Positions 46,763-56,412 of a stretch of DNA of 64,000 nucleotides are shown piece by piece. Position numbers and translations under genes: made by a program. How positions within the stretch are numbered: the stretch's first letter is position 1; each line of letters starts with the position of its first letter. The DNA lies in the NCBI RefSeq assembly GCF_000759475.1, contig NZ_CP009454.1, positions 1,674,001 to 1,738,000 of the forward strand, written 5' to 3'. The DNA comes from Pantoea rwandensis (GTDB taxonomy: Bacteria > Pseudomonadota > Gammaproteobacteria > Enterobacterales > Enterobacteriaceae). The notes under the pieces are model-generated. The model did not search any database. It had not been told where the DNA came from and was given only the letters and a program-made list of their open reading frames with translations.

Positions 46763-48856
46763 ATGAGCATAAATCGTATCCCTGTCCATTTCAGCGACCG
46801 CCGTCGCCGCGCTGTCGATCAGTTGGTTCGTCGCGTGGTGACAAGCTGCGGCGTGGGCATTTTACTGCTGATGCTGCTGCTTTTCTTCTGGCTGATTTGG
46901 GTGGTGTTACCCCTTTTCAGCGCGCCGGGTATGCAAGCCACCACTAATATTCAACTTTGGGATAAAGCGCCGGTGCTGGCGATGGGCAGCGATGGGCAGC
47001 TTGGCTGGCGCATCAGCCGCAATGAGGCGCGCTTTATTCCGCTCGATGGACAGCCCGCCGTTGAGGCACTGGCGCTGCAACAGCATCCTGATGCGGCGGT
47101 CAACAGCAGCAATAGCAGTAGCGTATTACTCAATATGCAGGGCGCGCTGCTGCTGATGCAACCGCTGATCCACGAAAATCATGGTCAGTGGTTCTTTCCG
47201 TTTGGCGATCGTCCGCTGCGTCTGGCGCAGGGCGCAGTGACCACCATGGCGCTGACCTCGCTGAGCGATCACCAGTGGCGGATTGCCGCCCAAACGCCTG
47301 CGGGCATCAGTGTAATGACGCTGGAGAACCAGCAAACCGTCAATCAGATTTTGCTTCCACAGCAGCAAACCGAGCATCTGCTGTTATCCCCCGATGGCAC
47401 ATTGCTGTACGCCAGTGAAGGGCGCTTGCTGCATGTGTGGCAAATCACACCAGAAGGCGCACAACTGCGTGAAACGCAGACCCTCAACCAGCGTCCGCAA
47501 AGCCTGCATATCCTCACCGGCGGCCGCACGCTGCTGATTCAGGATGCACAGGGGGTGAAACAATGGTTTGCTATTGCGAGCGATAAAGGGCCACGGCTGC
47601 AGGAAATACATACCTTTGAGCACAGCCAGGATGCGGTGAAGATCGTACCTGAGGCGCAACGACGTGTGTTTGCCACCTTTAATGCGGCGGGGGAAATCAA
47701 ACTGTTCGCCAGTAAGCAGCAAGGGCCAATTTTGACGCGGCAGTTAGCTCCCGGTATTCAGGCGCTGGCATTTTCACCCCGCGGTGATGCGCTGATTGTG
47801 GAGCGGGAAGGGCAGTGGCAACAGTTTGCGCTGGATAATCCCTGGCCCGATTTCACCTGGCGCAATCTGTGGCAAAAAATTTGGTACGAAAACTATCCGC
47901 AGCCGGATTGGGTATGGCAATCCACTGCGGCTGGCGACAGCTATCAGGCCAAATTCAGTCTGATACCGATGGTGCTGGGCACACTCAAAGCCGCCTCGCT
48001 GGCGCTGCTGTTTGCCACGCCGCTGGCTCTGGCGGCGGCAATGTACACCGCATGGTTTATGTCGCCGGGGTTACGCCGCTGGGTGAAGCCGGGCATTGAG
48101 ATGATGGGTGCGTTGCCGAGCGTGGTGATTGGATTGATTGCCGGGGTTTGGTTGGCACCCCATGTGAGTACTGCGCTGGTTGGCGTGCTGCTGTTGCCGC
48201 TGGTGCTGGCGGTCACTTTATTGCTGTGCGGCGTGCTCAGTCCGCACTTGCCCTTGCGTTGGCGCCGTCCCGGTTTTGAAGTGATTCTACTGCTGCCGGT
48301 ATTGCTGGCCGTGACCCTGTTAACGCTGTGGTTGCCCACGCAGCTGTGGCCGGATATCGGCGAGCGGCTGGCGCACTATGAGCAACGTAACTTATTGGTC
48401 GCAGCGCTGGCGATGGGCTTTGCGCTGGTTCCGCTGATTTTCACGTTGTCTGAAGATGCCCTATTCAGCGTGCCAGGCGCACTGGGACAAGGTTCACTGG
48501 CGCTGGGCGCCACGCCTTGGCAAACCCTAACGCGTGTGGTGCTGCCAGGCGCATCGGCGGGGATTTTTGCTGCCCTGATGATCGGTTTTGGCCGCGCAGT
48601 AGGGGAAACCATGATTGTGCTGATGGCCACCGGTAACACGCCGGTCAGTGAAGGCGGCTTATTTGCCGGATTACGTGCACTTTCGGCCAACATCGCCATT
48701 GAGATGCCTGAAGCGGCAGCGGGCAGTGCGCATTACCGAATTCTTTTCCTGAGTGCGCTGTTGTTACTGATATTCACTTTAGTGATCAACACCGTCGCGG
48801 AGTTGATTCGTCAGCGTCTGCGCCAGCGCTACAGCCAGCATGAGGGACAGGGATGA
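46763..48856 (+). CDS. Phosphate ABC transporter permease, PstC-like, with large periplasmic insertion
   Basis: 697 aa, more than twice the length of E. coli PstC (319). The first membrane helix (about residues 32-55) is followed by a periplasmic domain of about 340 residues (about 60-400) with beta-propeller-like repeats such as LLLSPDGTLLYASEGRLLHVWQI and LAFSPRGDALIVEREGQWQ. The permease core then has six helices (about 405-690) with the EAA-type loop GALGQGSLALGATPWQTLTRVVLPGA. Long PstC proteins of this type are known from Pseudomonas. No pstS or phoU accompanies it. Its last 4 bp overlap the next gene. Confidence 0.85.
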   Translation: MSINRIPVHFSDRRRRAVDQLVRRVVTSCGVGILLLMLLLFFWLIWVVLPLFSAPGMQATTNIQLWDKAPVLAMGSDGQLGWRISRNEARFIPLDGQPAVEALALQQHPDAAVNSSNSSSVLLNMQGALLLMQPLIHENHGQWFFPFGDRPLRLAQGAVTTMALTSLSDHQWRIAAQTPAGISVMTLENQQTVNQILLPQQQTEHLLLSPDGTLLYASEGRLLHVWQITPEGAQLRETQTLNQRPQSLHILTGGRTLLIQDAQGVKQWFAIASDKGPRLQEIHTFEHSQDAVKIVPEAQRRVFATFNAAGEIKLFASKQQGPILTRQLAPGIQALAFSPRGDALIVEREGQWQQFALDNPWPDFTWRNLWQKIWYENYPQPDWVWQSTAAGDSYQAKFSLIPMVLGTLKAASLALLFATPLALAAAMYTAWFMSPGLRRWVKPGIEMMGALPSVVIGLIAGVWLAPHVSTALVGVLLLPLVLAVTLLLCGVLSPHLPLRWRRPGFEVILLLPVLLAVTLLTLWLPTQLWPDIGERLAHYEQRNLLVAALAMGFALVPLIFTLSEDALFSVPGALGQGSLALGATPWQTLTRVVLPGASAGIFAALMIGFGRAVGETMIVLMATGNTPVSEGGLFAGLRALSANIAIEMPEAAAGSAHYRILFLSALLLLIFTLVINTVAELIRQRLRQRYSQHEGQG

Positions 48857-50451
48857 AAGCGATGCGTCAAAACGATCGCTGGCGCTGGCTAACAGCCGGT
48901 GCGGTGGCCGTGTGTTTACTGGCGTTTACCTTGCTGATTGGCCTGCTGGCATGGCAGGGCATGCGCGCCTTCTGGCCACAACCGGTGGATCAATACCTGT
49001 TCCAGCCGCCGGAAGGCTCGGCGGTGATGGTGCTGGGCGAAACGCTGCACAAACAGCCGCAGGGCGAGCAGTGGCGCTATGTGGTGAAAACCGGCAATCG
49101 CGATTTTGCCGCACCGGATTTCCGTGTGCTGTATAGCCAGGGCGCGGCGAAAACGCGCCGTCCAGCAGACGCGATGGTGTTACAGCGCCGCAGCGGCGGC
49201 AATGCTTACGGCTGGCTGATTGAGTTGCGGGAAGACAACGAAGTGCTGACCGCACGCGATCGTGATGCGCTATTGCAGCAGCGGTTGGTGCAGGTGCATG
49301 AGCAGTTACGTCAGGCCAGCCATATTCGTCGTGTGCAAATGGCACGCCTTAATGCACAGCTGGAAAGCCTGCAGCAGCAAGCTGATGAGCAACGTCAGCG
49401 CGGCACGTTCACCCTGCAGGATCAATCGGAATTCGATGCCAACAGCGTGGCGCTGCAGCGGCGCTTTAGCGCACTAGCGCAACAGCTGACCCATTTGCAA
49501 CATGAGAGCGAACGCGACACCTTGGTGCTGCGCGATGTGCAGGGGCAGGATCACATTATTCCGCTGGCGCAGGTGGTGGATGCCTGGTATCCAAATGCGA
49601 TGTCGTTTGGGCAGAAGTTGCAGCACTTCTTCAGTCAAATCTGGCAGTTTGTCAGCGATTCACCCACATCAGGCGGCGGCGAGAGCGGGGCGTTCCCGGC
49701 GATTTTTGGCACGGTGCTGATGGTGTTGCTCATGTCGATCATTGTGATGCCATTGGGCGTGGTCGCAGCGGTGTGGCTGCACGAATATGCCGGACGTAAT
49801 GCCTTAACCCGTCTGGTGCGCATTGCGGTGGTGAATCTCGCCGGCGTGCCATCCATTGTGTATGGCGTGTTTGGTCTGGGCTTCTTTGTCTGGTTGATCG
49901 GCGGCACTATCGACCAGCTGTTTTTCTCACGCGCACTACCGAATCCGACGTATGGCACACCGGGCCTGCTGTGGGCGGCACTGACGCTGGCGCTACTGAC
50001 ATTACCCGTGGTGATTGTCGCCACCGAAGAGGGGCTGTCACGCATCCCGGATAATCTGCGCCAGGGCTCGCTGGCGCTGGGTGCCACACAAGCGGAAACG
50101 CTGTGGCGCGTGGTGTTACCGCTGGCGGTACCGGCGATGCTCACCGGCCTGATTCTGGCCGTGGCGCGTGCGGCAGGGGAAACCGCCCCGCTGATGCTGG
50201 TGGGTGTGGTGAAAATGGCCCCGGAGCTACCGGTGGATGCGGTGTTCCCGTATCTGCACCTCGACCGCAAATTTATGCACCTCGGTTTTCAGATTTACGA
50301 TTTGGCCTTCCAGAGCCCGAATATCGACGCTGACCGACCGCTGGTTTACGCCACCGCCTTGCTGCTGGTGGTGATTATCCTGTCGCTCAATCTGCTGGCG
50401 ATGGCGCTGCGGCATCGGCTGCGCGAGCGTTACCGCCTCATGACGCACTAG
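48853..50451 (+). CDS. Phosphate ABC transporter permease, PstA-like, with coiled-coil insertion
   Basis: 532 aa against about 296 for E. coli PstA. The first helix (about residues 15-38) is followed by a periplasmic region of about 240 residues that includes a Gln/Arg-rich helical stretch (about 135-220, LLQQRLVQVHEQLRQASHIRRVQMARLNAQLESLQQQ), probably a coiled coil. The C-terminal permease (about 290-525) shows the EAA loop RIPDNLRQGSLALGATQAETLWRVVLPLAVPA. The gene overlaps the pstC-like one by ATGA, indicating translational coupling. The two insertions may interact and stand in for, or receive, a binding protein. Confidence 0.85.
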   Translation: MKAMRQNDRWRWLTAGAVAVCLLAFTLLIGLLAWQGMRAFWPQPVDQYLFQPPEGSAVMVLGETLHKQPQGEQWRYVVKTGNRDFAAPDFRVLYSQGAAKTRRPADAMVLQRRSGGNAYGWLIELREDNEVLTARDRDALLQQRLVQVHEQLRQASHIRRVQMARLNAQLESLQQQADEQRQRGTFTLQDQSEFDANSVALQRRFSALAQQLTHLQHESERDTLVLRDVQGQDHIIPLAQVVDAWYPNAMSFGQKLQHFFSQIWQFVSDSPTSGGGESGAFPAIFGTVLMVLLMSIIVMPLGVVAAVWLHEYAGRNALTRLVRIAVVNLAGVPSIVYGVFGLGFFVWLIGGTIDQLFFSRALPNPTYGTPGLLWAALTLALLTLPVVIVATEEGLSRIPDNLRQGSLALGATQAETLWRVVLPLAVPAMLTGLILAVARAAGETAPLMLVGVVKMAPELPVDAVFPYLHLDRKFMHLGFQIYDLAFQSPNIDADRPLVYATALLLVVIILSLNLLAMALRHRLRERYRLMTH

Positions 50452-50463
50452 AAAGGTTTTTAG

Positions 50464-51231
50464 ATGACGCCCGATTACGACATCGCGTTAACCGTTAACC
50501 AGCTGTCGCTGTGGTACGGCGAACGCCAGGCGCTGAACAATATCGATCTGCACATCCCCAAAAACCGCATCACAGCGCTGATTGGCCCGTCCGGTTGTGG
50601 CAAGTCGACGCTGCTGCGCTGCTTTAATCGCATGAATGATGTGATTGATCGTTGCCGCATAGAGGGCGAAATTCTGTTGGATCAGCATGCAGTGATGCAG
50701 GCCAATCAGGATCTGCCCGCGCTGCGCCGTCGCATTGGCATGGTGTTTCAGCGGCCGAATCCGTTCCCAAAATCGATCTATGAGAACGTGGTGTACGGTT
50801 TGCGGCTGCAAGGGGTGCGCGATCGTCGCGTGCTGAATGAAGCTTGTGAACGTGCGCTGCGTGCGGCGGCACTGTGGAGTGAAGTGAAGGATCAGCTGGC
50901 GCAGAATGCGTTGACGCTCTCCAGCGGTCAGCAGCAGCGTCTGGTGATTGCGCGCGCCATTGCCATTGAGCCGGAAGTATTGCTGCTGGATGAGCCAACA
51001 TCGGCACTCGATCCGATATCCACGCTAGTGATCGAAGAGTTAATGACCACGTTAAAGCAGCATTTCACGCTGGTGCTGGTGACGCACAACATGCAGCAGG
51101 CGGCACGTGTGTCAGATTACACGGCGTTCATGCATAACGGGCAACTGGTGGAGTTTGATGAAACCGATCGTATCTTCACCTCGCCAAAAGCGCGTAAAAC
51201 CGAAGATTACATTACGGGTAGATTTGGTTAA
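50464..51231 (+). CDS. pstB: Phosphate ABC transporter ATPase PstB
   Basis: 255 aa. Walker [10 protein letters not shown] (about 39-47), Q-loop [18 protein letters not shown] (about 92-109, with the PNPFP characteristic of PstB), signature LSSGQQQRL (about 155-163) and Walker [14 protein letters not shown] (about 176-188), then the switch histidine in [12 protein letters not shown]. It energises the two preceding permeases; 12 bp separate it from pstA. The operon ends here without phoU; a dispersed repeat with a hairpin follows. Confidence 0.92.
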   Translation: MTPDYDIALTVNQLSLWYGERQALNNIDLHIPKNRITALIGPSGCGKSTLLRCFNRMNDVIDRCRIEGEILLDQHAVMQANQDLPALRRRIGMVFQRPNPFPKSIYENVVYGLRLQGVRDRRVLNEACERALRAAALWSEVKDQLAQNALTLSSGQQQRLVIARAIAIEPEVLLLDEPTSALDPISTLVIEELMTTLKQHFTLVLVTHNMQQAARVSDYTAFMHNGQLVEFDETDRIFTSPKARKTEDYITGRFG

Positions 51232-51274
51232 GGGATAAGCCACTTGCTCTACGTTTTCAGGGCGTAGAAAGGCA

Positions 51275-51360
51275 GCAGGTTTTAGCAGCCCCAGGCGCTG
51301 ACATCAGCCAGTGACTGGGGTGAATTAAGCGGGGCAACGTGTCTGCAAGCGGCTGAATAA
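51275..51360. repeat. Dispersed intergenic repeat, copy 2
   Basis: CCCCAG (51289-51294) and CTGGGG (51315-51320) with the same spacing and flanks (GGCGCT-ACATCAG…, GAATTA, CAACG, CTGCAAGCGGCTGA) as the copy at 3350-3435. It lies between the convergent pstB and purN and may help end both transcripts. Confidence 0.75.
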
Positions 51361-51368
51361 GGTGGATA

Positions 51369-52007
51369 TCAGTCGTGTGCGTAACCCTGCGGTGGCAGCG
51401 GTTGCCCATCCAGCCAGGCTTTTCCATCACGCATCTGCAAGCGTCCATCGACGAACCAGCTTATCACCAGCGGATAAATCGCATGCTCCTGATGCTGCAC
51501 GCGTGAGGTGATCTCTTCTTCATCATCTTCAGCAAATACCGGCACGCGCGCCTGCAAAATCACCGGTCCGCCATCCAGTTCGTCAGTAACAAAGTGCACC
51601 GACGTACCGTGTTCTTCATCACCATTCTCTAGCGCCTGACGATGGGTATGCAGTCCGGGATATTTCGGCAGCAGCGACGGATGGATGTTCACCAACCGGT
51701 CGTGATAATGCGCGACAAACGCCTGACTGAGAATGCGCATGTAACCGGCCAGCACTACCAGGTCGGGTGCATAGGCATCGATTTCCTGCATCAGTTGGCG
51801 GTCAAATGCATCGCGGTCGGCAAAGTCACTGGCGGCGAGGCTATGACCCGGTACGCTGGCTTCCTGCGCACGCGTCAAACCCAACGCTGAGGCTTTATTA
51901 CTGAAAACGGCAGCGACGCTGCCGTTGATACGCCCGCTTGCGCAGGCGTCGAGGATGGACTGAAGATTGCTTCCGTTACCGGAGATCAGTACAACCAGTT
52001 TTTTCAT
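51369..52007 (-). CDS. purN: Phosphoribosylglycinamide formyltransferase 1
   Basis: 212 aa. It transfers a formyl group from 10-formyl-THF to GAR, step three of purine synthesis. N-terminal [12 protein letters not shown] (about 10-21) binds the phosphate. The catalytic Asn/His/Asp set lies in [45 protein letters not shown] (about 106-150). The start overlaps the purM stop by 4 bp (ATGA). Confidence 0.97.
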   Translation of the reverse strand: MKKLVVLISGNGSNLQSILDACASGRINGSVAAVFSNKASALGLTRAQEASVPGHSLAASDFADRDAFDRQLMQEIDAYAPDLVVLAGYMRILSQAFVAHYHDRLVNIHPSLLPKYPGLHTHRQALENGDEEHGTSVHFVTDELDGGPVILQARVPVFAEDDEEEITSRVQHQEHAIYPLVISWFVDGRLQMRDGKAWLDGQPLPPQGYAHD

Positions 52008-53044
52008 GGATTAATAACCACTCGCTCTTCTGAGTCAGAGGCTTTAATCACGCCGATTTTCCACGCCTGTTCGCCAGCGTCGGTCATCAGCTGTACCGTT
52101 TTATCGGCATCGGCCGGGCTCAGCGCGATGATCATGCCCACGCCGCAGTTAAAGGTACGATACATTTCATGACGGCTGACGTTGCCTGCCTGCTGCAACC
52201 AGCTGAACACGGACGGCCACTGCCAGCTCTTCTCGTCAATCACTGCCTGAGTATTGTCTGGCAGCACGCGTGGGATGTTTTCCCAGAAGCCGCCACCGGT
52301 CAGGTGAGAAATCGCGTGCACATCCACCTGTTCGATCAGGCTGAGGATGTTTTTCACGTAGATGCGAGTCGGTGCCAGCAGGTGATCGGCCAGTGGTTTG
52401 CCCTCCAGCTGTTTGGTTTCTGGATCAGTCTGGCTGACTTCCAGAATCTTACGCACCAGCGAATAACCGTTCGAATGCGGGCCGCTTGAGCCCAGTGCGA
52501 TCAGCACGTCGCCGTCCTGCACTTTCGATCCGTCAATGATTTCTGATTTTTCCACCACGCCGACGCAGAAACCGGCCACGTCGTAGTCTTCACCGTGGTA
52601 CATGCCTGGCATCTCAGCGGTTTCACCGCCGACCAGCGCACAACCTGACTGCAGGCAACCTTCGGCGATGCCGGTGATCACCGCAGAAGCGGTATCCACA
52701 TCCAGTTTTCCGGTCGCGTAGTAGTCGAGGAAGAACAGCGGCTCAGCGCCTTGCACAATCAGGTCGTTCACACACATCGCAACCAGATCGATACCGATGC
52801 TGTCATGACGTTTGAGATCCATCGCCAGACGCAGCTTGGTGCCGACGCCATCGGTTCCGGAGACCAGCACAGGCTCGCGGTATTTCTGCGGCAGCGCACA
52901 GAGCGCGCCAAAGCCACCCAGTCCACCCATGACTTCCGGGCGACGAGTTTTCTTTACTACGCCTTTAATACGGTCAACCAGATCGTTACCAGCATCGATA
53001 TCAACACCGGCGTCTTTGTAGCTGAGAGAGGTTTTGTCGGTCAC
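52004..53044 (-). CDS. purM: Phosphoribosylformylglycinamidine cyclo-ligase
   Basis: 346 aa AIR synthetase, the ATP-dependent fifth step of purine synthesis. It begins at GTG 53044 with (V)[18 protein letters not shown], matching the E. coli start ([19 protein letters not shown]); the ATG at 53113 would add 23 unconserved residues and overlap the PurR operator. Visible family segments: [31 protein letters not shown] (about 45-75), [11 protein letters not shown] (about 143-153) and [16 protein letters not shown] (about 245-260). The purMN operon is PurR-controlled in E. coli, and a near-perfect PurR box lies 64 bp upstream. Confidence 0.97.
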   Translation of the reverse strand: MTDKTSLSYKDAGVDIDAGNDLVDRIKGVVKKTRRPEVMGGLGGFGALCALPQKYREPVLVSGTDGVGTKLRLAMDLKRHDSIGIDLVAMCVNDLIVQGAEPLFFLDYYATGKLDVDTASAVITGIAEGCLQSGCALVGGETAEMPGMYHGEDYDVAGFCVGVVEKSEIIDGSKVQDGDVLIALGSSGPHSNGYSLVRKILEVSQTDPETKQLEGKPLADHLLAPTRIYVKNILSLIEQVDVHAISHLTGGGFWENIPRVLPDNTQAVIDEKSWQWPSVFSWLQQAGNVSRHEMYRTFNCGVGMIIALSPADADKTVQLMTDAGEQAWKIGVIKASDSEERVVINP

Positions 53045-53107
53045 TGCGGAATCCCCACGCGAATTGCGGTTGGTGGCAAAAATTAAGCGCGCTAATTCTA
53101 CCAGTGC

Positions 53108-53123
53108 AGGCAAACGTTTGCGA
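53108..53123. promoter_or_regulatory. PurR operator upstream of purMN
   Basis: AGGCAAACGTTTGCGA differs from the consensus ACGCAAACGTTTGCGT only at outer positions and holds the full 12-bp palindrome GCAAACGTTTGC (53110-53121). Confidence 0.88.
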
Positions 53124-53234
53124 GTCCCATCTCATGCCGCTTTGCACAGCGCTGATTTTTCGCCAATCCTTATGATCACGCGGATCGCGCTAAGCCATTG
53201 ACCAATGACAAGTGGCGCAGCGGCAAAAAGGCGG

Positions 53235-53256
53235 TATAATCCGGCGATTTTTTTTT
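53235..53256 (+). promoter_or_regulatory. upp promoter with T-tract at the transcription start
   Basis: TATAAT (53235-53240) is followed by CCGGCGA and nine T (53248-53256). The layout equals the E. coli upp promoter, where UTP level selects the start site or causes reiterative transcription in the T-tract and so controls expression. Confidence 0.75.
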
Positions 53257-53284
53257 AGCTCAACTCAATTCCGGGAGAACAATC

Positions 53285-53911
53285 ATGAAGATCGTGGAAG
53301 TCAAACACCCGCTGGTCAAACATAAACTGGGCCTGATGCGTGAGCATGATATCAGCACCAAACGCTTCCGCGAGCTGGCCTCAGAAGTCGGCAGCCTGCT
53401 GACTTATGAAGCCACCGCCGATCTGGCCACCGAGCGCGTCACCATCGAAGGCTGGAACGGCCCGGTTGATGTCGATCAAATCAAAGGCAAAAAAATCACC
53501 GTGGTGCCGATCCTGCGTGCCGGCCTCGGCATGATGGAAGGCGTTCTGGAACACGTGCCAAGCGCGCGCATCAGTGTAGTTGGTGTTTATCGTGACGAAG
53601 AGACGCTGGAGCCGGTTCCTTATTTCCAGAAGCTGGTGTCAAACATCGAAGAGCGTCTGGCGCTGGTGGTTGACCCGATGCTGGCGACCGGTGGTTCGAT
53701 GATCGCAACCATCGACCTGCTGAAAAAAGCGGGCTGCAACAGCATTAAAGTGTTGGTGCTGGTGGCGGCGCCAGAAGGGATTGCGGCGCTGGAAAAAGCG
53801 CATCCAGACGTTGAGCTTTATACCGCGTCAATCGATCAGGGATTGAACGAGAAGGGCTATATCATTCCGGGTCTCGGCGACGCCGGCGATAAGATCTTCG
53901 GAACGAAATAA
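53285..53911 (+). CDS. upp: Uracil phosphoribosyltransferase
   Basis: 208 aa, same length as E. coli Upp. It converts uracil and PRPP to UMP. The PRPP-binding loop is [19 protein letters not shown] (about residues 128-146). The uracil-binding C-terminus reads [17 protein letters not shown]. It starts 28 bp after the T-tract of its promoter, behind GGGAGAAC. A terminator/attenuator hairpin separates it from uraA. Confidence 0.98.
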   Translation: MKIVEVKHPLVKHKLGLMREHDISTKRFRELASEVGSLLTYEATADLATERVTIEGWNGPVDVDQIKGKKITVVPILRAGLGMMEGVLEHVPSARISVVGVYRDEETLEPVPYFQKLVSNIEERLALVVDPMLATGGSMIATIDLLKKAGCNSIKVLVLVAAPEGIAALEKAHPDVELYTASIDQGLNEKGYIIPGLGDAGDKIFGTK

Positions 53912-53922
53912 ATAAAGCATAC

Positions 53923-53949
53923 AGCCGGCCAGAGAGTCGGCTTTTTTTT
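53923..53949 (+). terminator. Attenuator-like terminator between upp and uraA
   Basis: AGCCGGC and GTCGGCT pair around a short loop (one mismatch), followed by eight T. Partial read-through would set uraA lower than upp. Confidence 0.75.
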
Positions 53950-53984
53950 GGCAAAAAAATAAAACACAACTCAAGGGGATATCA

Positions 53985-55268
53985 ATGACTCGTCGCGCGA
54001 TTGGGGTTGACGAACGTCCACCGCTGCTGCAAACCATTCCACTCAGCCTGCAACACCTGTTCGCCATGTTTGGTGCTACAGTGCTGGTGCCAATTCTGTT
54101 CCATATCAACCCGGCCACCGTGCTGCTGTTCAACGGCGTCGGTACGTTGCTGTATCTGTTTATCTGTAAAGGCAAAATCCCGGCGTATTTGGGGTCGAGC
54201 TTTGCGTTTATTTCACCGGTGCTGCTGCTGTTGCCACTGGGTTATGAAGTGGCGCTCGGCGGCTTTATTCTCTGTGGTTTCCTGTTCTGCGTGGTGGCGT
54301 TGATTGTCAAAAAAGCCGGCACCGGCTGGCTTGACGTGATGTTCCCTCCCGCCGCAATGGGCGCGATTGTTGCGGTGATCGGTTTGGAACTGGCGGGCGT
54401 GGCGGCCAATATGGCCGGTCTGCTGCCAGCCGATGGCACGTCACCTGACAGTAAAACCATCATCATTTCCATGGTGACGCTGGCGGTCACGGTGTTTGGT
54501 TCCGTGCTGTTCCGCGGCTTCCTCGCCATCATCCCGATTCTGATTGGTGTGCTGGCAGGCTACGCGCTCTCATCCTTTATGGGCATTGTGAACTGGCAAT
54601 CGGTCGCCGATGCGCCGTGGTTTGCACTGCCAACCTTCTACACGCCGCGCTTCGAATGGGCCGCGATGTTGACCATCCTGCCTGCGGCGCTCGTGGTGAT
54701 CGCTGAGCACGTTGGCCACTTAGTCGTTACCGCCAATATCGTGAAAAAAGATCTGATCCGCGATCCCGGCCTGCACCGCTCGATGTTTGCTAACGGCTTG
54801 TCCACCATGATCTCCGGTTTCTTCGGTTCCACGCCAAACACCACTTACGGTGAGAACATCGGCGTGATGGCGATTACCCGCGTATACAGCACCTGGGTGA
54901 TTGGCGGGGCGGCGATCTTCGCGATTCTGCTCTCTTGCGTCGGTAAACTGGCGGCCGCGATTCAGGCGATCCCGGTACCGGTAATGGGGGGTGTTTCTCT
55001 GTTGTTGTACGGGGTGATCGGGGCTTCCGGTATTCGCGTATTGATTGAATCTAAAGTGGATTACAACAAAGCACAGAATCTGATCCTGACCTCGGTGATC
55101 CTGATCATCGGCGTCAGCGGCGCGAAAGTGCATATCGGCGCTGCAGAACTGAAAGGCATGGCGCTGGCCACTATCGTTGGCGTCGCGTTGGCACTGATTT
55201 TCCGCGTAATCAATCTGTTACGGCCCGAGGAAGTGGTACTGGATGCCGAAGAAAAGCGCGAAAGTTAA
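53985..55268 (+). CDS. uraA: Uracil:H+ symporter UraA
   Basis: 427 aa NCS2-family permease with about 14 membrane segments. The family motif around the short beta-strand helices is seen in the EHVGHLVVTANIVKKDLIRDPGLHRSMFANGLSTMISGFFGSTPNTTYGENIGVMAITRVYS stretch (about 241-303), including the uracil-contacting Glu in GEN. It imports uracil for Upp; the two genes form an operon as in E. coli. Confidence 0.97.
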   Translation: MTRRAIGVDERPPLLQTIPLSLQHLFAMFGATVLVPILFHINPATVLLFNGVGTLLYLFICKGKIPAYLGSSFAFISPVLLLLPLGYEVALGGFILCGFLFCVVALIVKKAGTGWLDVMFPPAAMGAIVAVIGLELAGVAANMAGLLPADGTSPDSKTIIISMVTLAVTVFGSVLFRGFLAIIPILIGVLAGYALSSFMGIVNWQSVADAPWFALPTFYTPRFEWAAMLTILPAALVVIAEHVGHLVVTANIVKKDLIRDPGLHRSMFANGLSTMISGFFGSTPNTTYGENIGVMAITRVYSTWVIGGAAIFAILLSCVGKLAAAIQAIPVPVMGGVSLLLYGVIGASGIRVLIESKVDYNKAQNLILTSVILIIGVSGAKVHIGAAELKGMALATIVGVALALIFRVINLLRPEEVVLDAEEKRES

Positions 55269-55361
55269 TGCGCTTTGCCGGGCAGGGAAGCCTGGTTCAT
55301 CTCTTGCAAGGATCGTGATAAACTTGCGCCGTTTTCTGCCTGCTCATCCGTTGAGGTACTT

Positions 55362-56063
55362 CTGAACACGCCGGCACAGCTTTCACTGCCACTCTATTTA
55401 CCCGATGATGAAACCTTTGCCAGTTTCTGGCCGGGGGAAAATCCGTCTTTGCTGGCGGCGCTGCAAGGCGCACTTTCTCAGCAGCACGGCAGCTATCTCT
55501 ATTTCTGGTCACGCGAAGGCGGCGGCCGCAGCCACCTGTTACACGCGGCCTGCGCAGAGATGTCGGCGCGTGGTGAAGCGGTAGGCTATGTTCCGCTGGA
55601 TAAGCGCACCTGGTTCGTGCCGGAAGTGTTGGATGGCATGGAGAATCTGGCGCTGGTGTGTATCGATAATATCGAATGCATTGCCGGTGATGCGGAGTGG
55701 GAGATGGCGATTTTCGATCTCTACAATCGCATTCTTGAAATCGGCAAAACGCGTTTGTTGATCACTGGCGATCGTCCTCCGCGTCAGCTCAATCTTGCAC
55801 TGCCCGATCTTGCATCACGTCTCGACTGGGGCCAGATTTATCGCTTACAACCGCTTTCTGATGAAGACAAACTCCAGGCGATGCAGTTGCGTGCGGGGTT
55901 GCGTGGTTTTGAGTTACCGGAAGATGTCGGGCGCTTCCTGCTGAAACGCCTCGACCGCGAAATGCGCACGCTGTTTGATACGCTTGATCGATTGGATCGC
56001 GCCTCTATCAGCGCGCAACGCAAGCTCACCATTCCCTTTGTGAAAGAAGCGCTGGGGCTTTAA
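55362..56063 (+). CDS. hda: DnaA regulatory inactivator Hda (CTG start)
   Basis: 233 aa AAA+ protein that, with the DNA-loaded beta clamp, stimulates DnaA-ATP hydrolysis (RIDA) and so limits re-initiation. The start is CTG at 55362 behind GAGGT, reading (L)[24 protein letters not shown]; the QLSLPL clamp-binding motif is at residues 5-10. E. coli hda is also CTG-initiated and of the same length. There is no in-frame ATG or GTG near it; the ATG at 55275 lies 87 bp upstream and adds unconserved sequence. Box VII arginine region [18 protein letters not shown] and sensor motifs are present. Its end overlaps the convergent arsC by 4 bp. Confidence 0.95.
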   Translation: MNTPAQLSLPLYLPDDETFASFWPGENPSLLAALQGALSQQHGSYLYFWSREGGGRSHLLHAACAEMSARGEAVGYVPLDKRTWFVPEVLDGMENLALVCIDNIECIAGDAEWEMAIFDLYNRILEIGKTRLLITGDRPPRQLNLALPDLASRLDWGQIYRLQPLSDEDKLQAMQLRAGLRGFELPEDVGRFLLKRLDREMRTLFDTLDRLDRASISAQRKLTIPFVKEALGL

Positions 56064-56407
56064 ATAATCTCCAGCACCGCTTCAGGTGGACGACCAATAC
56101 GCGCCTGGTCACCGTTGATCACGATGGGGCGTTCAATCAGTTTGGGATTGTCCACCATCGCCTGGAGCAACTGCTCTTCACTCAACTGCACGTCGGCCAA
56201 ATTCAGCTCTTTATAAAGGTCTTCTTTACGGCGCATCAGGTCGCGCGCACTGCTCATGCCTAGCTGCCGCAGCAGTTTTTTCAGCGTCTGCATGTCAGGC
56301 GGTGTCTCAAGATACAGCACCACATCAGGTTCAATGCCTTTATCCTGCAGCAGCGCCAGGGTTTCGCGGCTCTTGCTGCAACGCGGGTTGTGATAAATGC
56401 TCACCAT
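56060..56407 (-). CDS. arsC: ArsC-family glutaredoxin-dependent reductase (YfgD)
   Basis: 115 aa thioredoxin-fold protein. The catalytic-loop cysteine and arginine appear in [18 protein letters not shown] (about residues 4-21; Cys 10). The C-terminal [23 protein letters not shown] carries the cis-proline/Arg segment. It matches E. coli YfgD, an ArsC homologue whose arsenate-reductase activity is presumed. It lies directly downstream of bepA (5 bp), as in E. coli, which argues for a housekeeping rather than an ars-operon role. Confidence 0.92.
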   Translation of the reverse strand: MVSIYHNPRCSKSRETLALLQDKGIEPDVVLYLETPPDMQTLKKLLRQLGMSSARDLMRRKEDLYKELNLADVQLSEEQLLQAMVDNPKLIERPIVINGDQARIGRPPEAVLEII

Positions 56408-56412
56408 TATTT

